Origin: Alsobacter sp964544365
GTDB lineage: Bacteria > Pseudomonadota > Alphaproteobacteria > Rhizobiales > Beijerinckiaceae
DNA: 10,009 nt
Assembly (NCBI GenBank): GCA_964544365.1
Contig: CAZJCW010000162.1
Coordinates: forward strand, 1-10,009
Reading direction: 5' to 3'
This document shows positions 5,791 through 10,009 of the stretch, piece after piece. The stretch's first letter is position 1. Each line of letters opens with the position of its first letter. The position numbers and the translations under genes are program-made. Under the pieces are notes generated by a model, which made no database searches, was not told the origin of the DNA, and worked only from the letters and a program-made list of their open reading frames with translations.

Positions 5791-6702
5791 ATGGCTTCCG
5801 TCTACCCACGCGACATGACCGGCTACGGCCGCAGCACGCCGGACCCACGATGGCCGGGCGGCGCGAATGTCTGCGTGCAGTTCGTGATGAACTACGAGGA
5901 AGGCGGTGAGAACAACATCCTGCACGGAGACGCGGCCTCGGAGGCCTTCCTGTCGGAGATCGTCGGCGCCGCGGCGTGGCCGGGCCAGCGTCACTGGAAC
6001 ATGGAATCCATCTACGAGTACGGGGCCCGCTCGGGGTTCTGGCGCCTGTGGCGGATGTTCACCCGGCGCAACCTGCCGCTGACGGTCTACGGCGTGACGA
6101 CGGCCCTCGACCGTGGTCGCGAGCAGGTGGCGGCCATGAAGGAGGCCGGCTGGGAAATCGCCTCGCACGGCCTCAAATGGGTCGAGTACAAGGACATGCC
6201 GGAAGACGAGGAGCGCCGCCAGCTCCAGGAGGCGATCCGCCTGCATGCGGAGGTGACGGGTGCCCGTCCGACCGGCTGGTATCTCGGGCGATGCTCGATG
6301 AATACGCTGCGCCTCGTCATGGAGGAGGGCGGGTTCCGGTACTCCTCCGACAGCTATGCCGACGACCTTCCCTACTGGGTCGAAGGGCCCAAGGGACCGT
6401 TTCTCATGATCCCCTACACCCTCGACGCCAACGACATGCGCTTCGCCACGCCCCAGGGGTTCAACAGCGGCGACCAGTTCTTCGCCTACCTCAAGGACAC
6501 GTTCGACATGCTGTGGCGTGAGGGAGCCGAGGGCGCGCCGAAGATGTTCAGCGTCGGCCTCCACTGCCGCCTCGCCGGACGTCCAGGCCGCGCCGCGGCG
6601 CTCGAGCGCTTCCTCGACTATGTCCTGTCACACGACAAGGTCTGGGTGACCCGCCGCATCGACATCGCCGATCACTGGCGCGCGACGCACCCGGCCCGCT
6701 GA
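5791..6702 (+). CDS. puuE: Allantoinase PuuE (polysaccharide deacetylase family)
   Basis: A 303-residue cytosolic enzyme that opens the hydantoin ring of (S)-allantoin to give allantoate in purine breakdown. It belongs to the NodB-like polysaccharide deacetylase family, but the PuuE branch acts on allantoin and is reported not to need a metal. Branch-typical stretches are YPRDMTGYGR near the start, FVMNYEEGGENNILHGDAAS, WPGQRHWNMESIYEYGAR, MKEAGWEIASHGLKW, DSYADDLPYWV, YTLDANDMRFATPQGFNSGD and VGLHCRLAGRPGRA. The ATG at 5791 is the start: GGAG lies seven bases upstream and the protein then begins MASVYPRDM as in known PuuE proteins, whereas the in-frame ATG at 5749 has no ribosome site and adds 14 residues without similarity. 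No uricase, transthyretin-like hydrolase, OHCU decarboxylase or allantoicase gene is in the window, so the rest of the pathway must be elsewhere. It follows the LacI-family gene and may be controlled by it. Confidence 0.93.
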   Translation: MASVYPRDMTGYGRSTPDPRWPGGANVCVQFVMNYEEGGENNILHGDAASEAFLSEIVGAAAWPGQRHWNMESIYEYGARSGFWRLWRMFTRRNLPLTVYGVTTALDRGREQVAAMKEAGWEIASHGLKWVEYKDMPEDEERRQLQEAIRLHAEVTGARPTGWYLGRCSMNTLRLVMEEGGFRYSSDSYADDLPYWVEGPKGPFLMIPYTLDANDMRFATPQGFNSGDQFFAYLKDTFDMLWREGAEGAPKMFSVGLHCRLAGRPGRAAALERFLDYVLSHDKVWVTRRIDIADHWRATHPAR

Positions 6703-6725
6703 CCGGCCACCCCCCGTCTGGTCGT

Positions 6726-6740
6726 GCCCCGCTCCGGGGC
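6726..6740. terminator. GC-rich hairpin between convergent puuE and opg genes
   Basis: GCCCCG and CGGGGC form a perfect 6-bp stem around a CTC loop, 23 bases after the puuE stop codon. A further 10-bp palindrome, GTCCCGGGAC, lies at 6749-6758, just past the 3' end of the opposite gene. The 58-base gap between convergent genes is a natural place for a two-way terminator, but no T-run is present. Confidence 0.35.
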
Positions 6741-6760
6741 GGCGCCGGGTCCCGGGACGG

Positions 6761-8332
6761 CTATTCGGCCTTCCAGGGGAACGTCCACGTCTCCGTCAGC
6801 GCGCGGTTGCCGGCCTTGAGGAATGCGCGGATATCCGCCGACTGGCCCTTGTCGAGAGCGACGTCGACGGCGGCGCGGAAGCCGTTTGTCTTGGGATTCG
6901 GGGTCAGCCAGGTTCGCACGATGCGGCCGTTGGACACCGAAGGCACGATCTGGACCTTGTCCGGGTCGCCGAGGAAGTAAGACAGTTCGCCGCCGGCGAA
7001 ATCGATGATGAATCGCCGTGTATTAGGCGTCGCCTGCTCGGTGGAACCCAGCGCCTTTGGCACTGTCTGCCATGTATTCAGGGCGGCGCCACCGGGATGG
7101 AGATCGAAATCCTTCGTCACGGCCGTGATTCGATAGCGCCAGACCAGTGTCTGGCCGGGCTCCGGCACGGCATTGGGGGTCCAGTACGCTACGATATTGT
7201 CGTTGGTCTCGTCCCCGGTGGGAATTTCGACGAGGTCGATGCGGCCTTCGCCCCAATTGTCGCGCGGCTCGACCCAGTAGCTGGGACGCAGCTCGTAGCC
7301 GAGGTCAAGATCCTGATAATGCTCGAAAGTCCGGTCGCGCTGCATCAGTCCGAAGCCGCGCGGGTTGGTGTCGAGGAAGCTCGACACGCTGATCTCGCGC
7401 GCATTGCGAAGCGGCCGCCAGATCCACTCGCCGGCGCCCGTATGCATCAGAAGTCCGTCGCTGTCGTGCAGTTCCGGCCGGAAGTCGTCGAAGAACCGGC
7501 GGTCGTTCTCGCCGACATAGAACATGGACGTCAGGGGAGCGATGCCGATCCGCGGCACCGGCTTGCGCGGGAAGATCGTCGAGGTCACGTCGACGACGGT
7601 CTGGTGCGCGGGATAGACGAAGAACTGGAACGCCCCGGTCAGCGAAGGACTGTCCATCAGCGCGAAGACGACCGCCCGTTCGGCATCCGCGCCGGGCGCC
7701 TCGATCCAGAATTCCTTGAAGATGGGGAATTCCTCGGTCTCCTTCGCGCCGACCCCGATGGCGAGGCCGCGTGCCGAAAGGCCGTAGCGCTGGCCACGGC
7801 CGAGGAACCGGTAGTAGCTCGCACCGAGGAACGAGATCAGCTCGTCCTGGATCTTCGGGTCGTTCAGGGGATAGTGCAGCCGGAAACCGGCGAAGCCGAG
7901 GTTGACCGGCAAGGCTCGCTCGAACCGGTTGCGGCCGTAGTCGAACAGCGACGCGGCGTAGGGCACGGGCGTCGGAATGCCGTCCCGGATGAGGTTCACC
8001 GTGACGGTGCGGTTGAACAGGAAGCCCGGATGGAACATCTGCATCCGGAAAGATCCGCCGTTCTGCCCCAGCATGGCGCGGTCGGGTCGGAAGCGGATGT
8101 CGCGGTAGCTGTCGAAGTCGAGCTTCGCCAGTGCGTCGGGCAGCGGCGGCACCGACGCATCGTAGGCAAGCGCCGACAACTCGCGGGCGCGCCGCACCAC
8201 GTCGTCATAGCCGAAGCGGGCCGCGGGGGCCGGTCCCGGCGTCGGTCCGGACTGGGCAAGTGCAGGCGACGCGATCAGCGCGGCCGAAAGACGGCCAAGG
8301 CTCTCGATGAAGCTACGGCGGGACAGGCGCAT
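6761..8332 (-). CDS. opgD: Periplasmic glucan biosynthesis protein, OpgG/OpgD (MdoG) family, Tat-exported
   Basis: A 523-residue periplasmic protein of the MdoG/OpgG/OpgD family, which shapes osmoregulated periplasmic beta-glucans; some members are beta-1,2-glucanases (GH186). The N-terminus MRLSRRSFIESLGRLSAALI contains a twin-arginine motif, then a hydrophobic stretch and a cleavage site near ALAQS (about residue 27). A Tat signal is the mark of OpgD rather than Sec-exported OpgG, hence the symbol, given with caution. The family body begins at FGYDDVVRRAREL (about 40) and includes FDSYRDIRFRPDRAML, FHPGFLFNRTV, SYYRFLGRGQRYGLSARGLA, FPIFKEFWIEAP, NDRRFFDDFRPELHDSDGL and WVEPRDNWGEGRIDLVEIPT. 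The ATG at 8332 is chosen because it begins the Tat signal; the open frame continues to 8923 but that part looks non-coding. No opgH-type glucosyltransferase is adjacent. It is convergent with puuE. Confidence 0.92.
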   Translation of the reverse strand: MRLSRRSFIESLGRLSAALIASPALAQSGPTPGPAPAARFGYDDVVRRARELSALAYDASVPPLPDALAKLDFDSYRDIRFRPDRAMLGQNGGSFRMQMFHPGFLFNRTVTVNLIRDGIPTPVPYAASLFDYGRNRFERALPVNLGFAGFRLHYPLNDPKIQDELISFLGASYYRFLGRGQRYGLSARGLAIGVGAKETEEFPIFKEFWIEAPGADAERAVVFALMDSPSLTGAFQFFVYPAHQTVVDVTSTIFPRKPVPRIGIAPLTSMFYVGENDRRFFDDFRPELHDSDGLLMHTGAGEWIWRPLRNAREISVSSFLDTNPRGFGLMQRDRTFEHYQDLDLGYELRPSYWVEPRDNWGEGRIDLVEIPTGDETNDNIVAYWTPNAVPEPGQTLVWRYRITAVTKDFDLHPGGAALNTWQTVPKALGSTEQATPNTRRFIIDFAGGELSYFLGDPDKVQIVPSVSNGRIVRTWLTPNPKTNGFRAAVDVALDKGQSADIRAFLKAGNRALTETWTFPWKAE

Positions 8333-8484
8333 CGTCGACACTCTGAAGGACTCGGGCGAAGGAACGGGGCGGGCTGGGGACAGGGTCGGCAGGAGACGAT
8401 TCGGCGGATGGTCGCCCGCCGACACTGGCTGAAAATCCCTACCGGAGCCCTGACGAGGCAGGCGTGCTCCCCGAGACCTTCGGC

Positions 8485-8498
8485 CGTTGTCGACAACG
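8485..8498. promoter_or_regulatory. 14-bp perfect palindrome upstream of the opg gene
   Basis: CGTTGTCGACAACG is a perfect 14-base palindrome, 153 bases upstream of the opg start codon and about 70 bases upstream of the decarboxylase promoter. A palindrome of this length with a TT..AA pattern around a central TCGA looks like the binding site of a dimeric regulator. Its target gene and its regulator are unknown. Confidence 0.35.
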
Positions 8499-8568
8499 CG
8501 GATCTTCCACCCGGTTATCAGAGACTTAGGGGTGACGTTAGTCATTTTCGAGACGCGATGAAAAAACG

Positions 8569-8597
8569 CTTGAATGCGACACCCATCGGTCCTATCT
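8569..8597 (+). promoter_or_regulatory. Candidate housekeeping promoter of the ornithine decarboxylase leader
   Basis: CTTGAA at 8569-8574 and CTATCT at 8592-8597 are separated by exactly 17 bases. The alphaproteobacterial housekeeping consensus is CTTGAC-N17-CTATAT, so each box matches at five of six positions. Transcription would start near 8604, giving a leader of about 440 bases before the decarboxylase ATG at 9043. Confidence 0.55.
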
Positions 8598-8649
8598 ACC
8601 GATCGCCCAATTTCGCACGTGCCTGTGGTCGCGTGCTGGTCGGTGGGCA

Positions 8650-9020
8650 TCCGGACAAGAGGCCGGACAGCCGCCCGGGACAGGATCGGGACCAAGGGGG
8701 TGGGAACCCCGTTGGCGATGATCCCGGCAGCAATGCCGCGTTCCGAACCCTGACCAGCAGCCGGAGGCGAAACCGGCGTACCCTGCTCTCCCCAGGGGAC
8801 GTGGCTTAAAGCAACGACGGAGCGGGCTTTTTTGGTCTCGTCCGGCCCTCCAAAGGCCGGGTCACCGAAGAGGCTTGTCCATCTTGCCAGGCGTGCGGAG
8901 CGGCTGACCCCGGTCCAATCCAAGGCAGTTCATCGCGGGTGATCTCACCCGGCGCCGGCGTCTCCATCGCGCCGCGCCGCGGGACCGTCACCCGGGTTCA
9001 ACGCCGGCGGCATCGCCGCC
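8650..9020 (+). ncRNA. Structured 5' leader of ornithine decarboxylase, candidate speF motif RNA
   Basis: Between the proposed promoter and the decarboxylase lies a gene-free stretch rich in hairpins. From left to right: TCCGG/CCGGA (8650-8667); CCAAGGGG/CCCC(G)TTGG with one bulge (8692-8715); CGGCA-GCAA-TGCCG, a 5-bp stem closed by a GNRA tetraloop (8725-8738); AGCAGCCGG pairing with CCGG plus CTGCT around an internal bulge (8756-8787); AAAGC/GCTTT followed by six T (8808-8833); CCGGCC/GGCCGG (8842-8860); CGGGTG-ATCT-CACCCG (8936-8951); and GGCGGC-ATC-GCCGCC (9006-9020), ending ten bases before the ribosome site. The speF motif is a known long structured RNA in front of ornithine decarboxylase genes in alphaproteobacteria, and gene, group and position agree here. 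I could not compare the bases with the motif's consensus, so the structured leader is better supported than the name. Boundaries are approximate. Confidence 0.55.
8808..8833 (+). terminator. Possible attenuator inside the decarboxylase leader
   Basis: AAAGC at 8808-8812 can pair with GCTTT at 8826-8830, and the stem runs into six consecutive T (8828-8833), the only such T-run in the leader. A 5-bp stem with a 13-base loop is weak for an intrinsic terminator. It may represent a conditional stop about 230 bases into the transcript, or a piece of the larger leader fold. Confidence 0.3.
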
Positions 9021-9042
9021 ACAGACCTTGGGGAGCCGTGCC

Positions 9043-10009
9043 ATGACCGCACGCATCCGTGAATTTTTGCGCAACCGACGCGAGGACGGCCCTTGCATGG
9101 TCCTCGACCTCGATGTCGTGCGCGACAACTACAACGCCTTCGCCCGGGCGCTGCCGGACACGCGCGTGTTCTACGCCGTGAAGGCGAACCCGGCGCCGGA
9201 AGTGCTGCACCTCCTCGCCAAGCTCGGCTCCTGCTTCGACACCGCCTCCGTGGCGGAAATCGAGATGGCGCTGGCGGCCGGCGCGACGGCGGACCGCATC
9301 TCCTTCGGCAACACGATCAAGAAGGAGCGTGACGTCGCCCGCGCCCATGCGCTCGGCGTGCGCCTCTTCGCGGTCGATTGCGTGGCGGAAGTCGAGAAGA
9401 TCGCCCGTGCCGCGCCCGGCGCGAAGGTGTTCTGCCGCATCCTGTGCGACGGAGCCGGAGCCGAATGGCCGCTGTCGCGCAAGTTCGGCTGCGTGCCGGA
9501 AATGGCGACGGACGTGCTGGAGCACGCCCATCGTCTCGGCCTCGAGGCCTATGGCGTGTCGTTCCACGTCGGTTCGCAGCAGTGCAACACCGGCGCGTGG
9601 GATCAGGCCCTCGCCTCGGCGTCGGCGATCTTCCGCGAGTGCTCGGAGCGGGGCATCCGCCTGTCGATGGTCAACCTCGGCGGCGGCTTCCCGACCAAGT
9701 ACCTGAAGGCGGTGCCGGGCGTTCAGTCCTACGGCAACGCGATCTTCCAGGCGCTCTCCAAGCACTTCGGCAATCGCCTGCCCGAGACGATCATCGAGCC
9801 CGGTCGCGGGATGGTCGGCAATGCCGGCGTCATCGAGGCCGAGGTCGTGCTCGTGTCGAAGAAGGCTGAAGCGGACGAGGTGCGTTGGGTCTACCTGGAC
9901 ATCGGCAAGTTCGGCGGTCTCGCCGAGACGATGGACGAGTCGATCCGCTATCCGATCCGCACCGAGCACGACGGCGACGACAAGGCGCCCTGCGTGCTCG
10001 CCGGCCCGA
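9043..10009 (+). CDS. odc: Ornithine (or lysine/ornithine) decarboxylase, alanine-racemase fold, 3' end outside window
   Basis: The first 322 residues of a fold-type III PLP decarboxylase (type III PLP-dependent enzyme), which makes putrescine from ornithine; some bacterial relatives also make cadaverine from lysine. FYAVKANP (43-50) carries the PLP lysine, Lys47. Further family marks are CFDTASVAEI, ISFGNTIKK, FHVGSQ (PLP-ring histidine), VNLGGGFPTKY, and EPGRGMVG, which binds the PLP phosphate. The C-terminal part with the catalytic cysteine and the residues that decide ornithine versus lysine lies beyond the window; the family is about 375-390 residues long. The start at 9043 has GGGGAG seven bases upstream. 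The enzyme is not related to the large fold-type I SpeC/SpeF enzymes of enterobacteria, although alphaproteobacterial genes are sometimes called speF. A long hairpin-rich leader precedes it and probably controls it in response to polyamine or ornithine levels, which is inferred from the known speF leader. Confidence 0.95.
   Translation, partial: MTARIREFLRNRREDGPCMVLDLDVVRDNYNAFARALPDTRVFYAVKANPAPEVLHLLAKLGSCFDTASVAEIEMALAAGATADRISFGNTIKKERDVARAHALGVRLFAVDCVAEVEKIARAAPGAKVFCRILCDGAGAEWPLSRKFGCVPEMATDVLEHAHRLGLEAYGVSFHVGSQQCNTGAWDQALASASAIFRECSERGIRLSMVNLGGGFPTKYLKAVPGVQSYGNAIFQALSKHFGNRLPETIIEPGRGMVGNAGVIEAEVVLVSKKAEADEVRWVYLDIGKFGGLAETMDESIRYPIRTEHDGDDKAPCVLAGP

Noticed and set aside
4513..6564. 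A 683-codon open frame antisense to the LacI-family gene and puuE.
   Set aside because: Long antisense frames are common at high GC. The plus-strand genes have complete family motifs, whereas the antisense product is Arg/Ala/His-rich and resembles nothing.
8718..8753. Eleven-residue leader-peptide frame MIPAAMPRSEP in the decarboxylase leader.
   Set aside because: It has no clear ribosome site at proper spacing, no run of ornithine- or arginine-related codons, and it runs through the GNRA hairpin, so it is more likely accidental.
8559..8809. Small plus-strand frame starting MKKRLNATP, 83 residues.
   Set aside because: It starts before the proposed transcription start, has no good ribosome site, covers the hairpin region and gives a low-complexity Arg/Gly/Pro product.
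8333..8923. N-terminal extension of the opg reading frame, which stays open to 8923.
   Set aside because: The Tat signal begins exactly at the ATG at 8332, and the upstream translation has no recognisable protein features. It also lies antisense to the decarboxylase promoter and leader.
8998..9969. A 323-codon frame antisense to the decarboxylase.
   Set aside because: It is a codon-bias shadow of the decarboxylase, which has an excellent ribosome site and all family motifs.
1..10009. Search for tRNA, rRNA, CRISPR arrays, transposases, integrases and attachment repeats.
   Set aside because: None could be seen by eye. Apart from the 15-bp tandem pair at 1863-1892, I saw no direct repeats of note.

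Overview
The window is a GC-rich, gene-dense stretch of bacterial chromosome. It most likely comes from an alphaproteobacterium of the Rhizobiales (Hyphomicrobiales) type. The evidence is the strong G/C bias at third codon positions, a CTTGAC-N17-CTATAT-like promoter, an ornithine decarboxylase of the alanine-racemase-fold type with a long structured leader, and a metal-independent-type allantoinase (PuuE). I see no insertion sequence, phage gene, CRISPR array, tRNA or rRNA, and nothing suggesting recent transfer.

Layout. Bases 1-804 (+) hold the C-terminal two thirds of a fold-type I PLP aminotransferase, followed at 847-1809 (+) by an unrecognised secreted protein. Next come five genes on the minus strand, read from right to left: an NAD(P)-dependent beta-hydroxyacid dehydrogenase (4567-3656), two half-size paralogous membrane permease proteins joined by an ATGA overlap (3580-2915 and 2918-2427), and two very small membrane proteins (2314-2099 and 2048-1854). 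The dehydrogenase is divergent from a LacI-family regulator (4669-5724, +), which is followed in the same direction by allantoinase puuE (5791-6702, +). Convergent to puuE is a Tat-exported OpgG/OpgD-family glucan protein (8332-6761, -). A 710-base region (8333-9042) separates this gene from the start of an ornithine/lysine decarboxylase that runs off the right edge (9043-10009, +).

How the parts fit. LacI regulator, allantoinase and divergent dehydrogenase look like a small locally regulated unit. If the dehydrogenase reduces tartronate semialdehyde, the unit would join ureide breakdown to glyoxylate use, but that substrate is inference. The decarboxylase feeds polyamine synthesis. Its 440-base leader has a good promoter and at least seven hairpins, one closed by a GNRA tetraloop, and fits the position of the speF leader motif known upstream of alphaproteobacterial ornithine decarboxylase genes.

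The points most worth a second look are this leader RNA, the split permease pair, the isolated Tat-type Opg gene with a 14-bp palindrome upstream, and the atypical substrate motif of the dehydrogenase. I found no clear sign of an entirely new defence, mobile or biosynthetic system.
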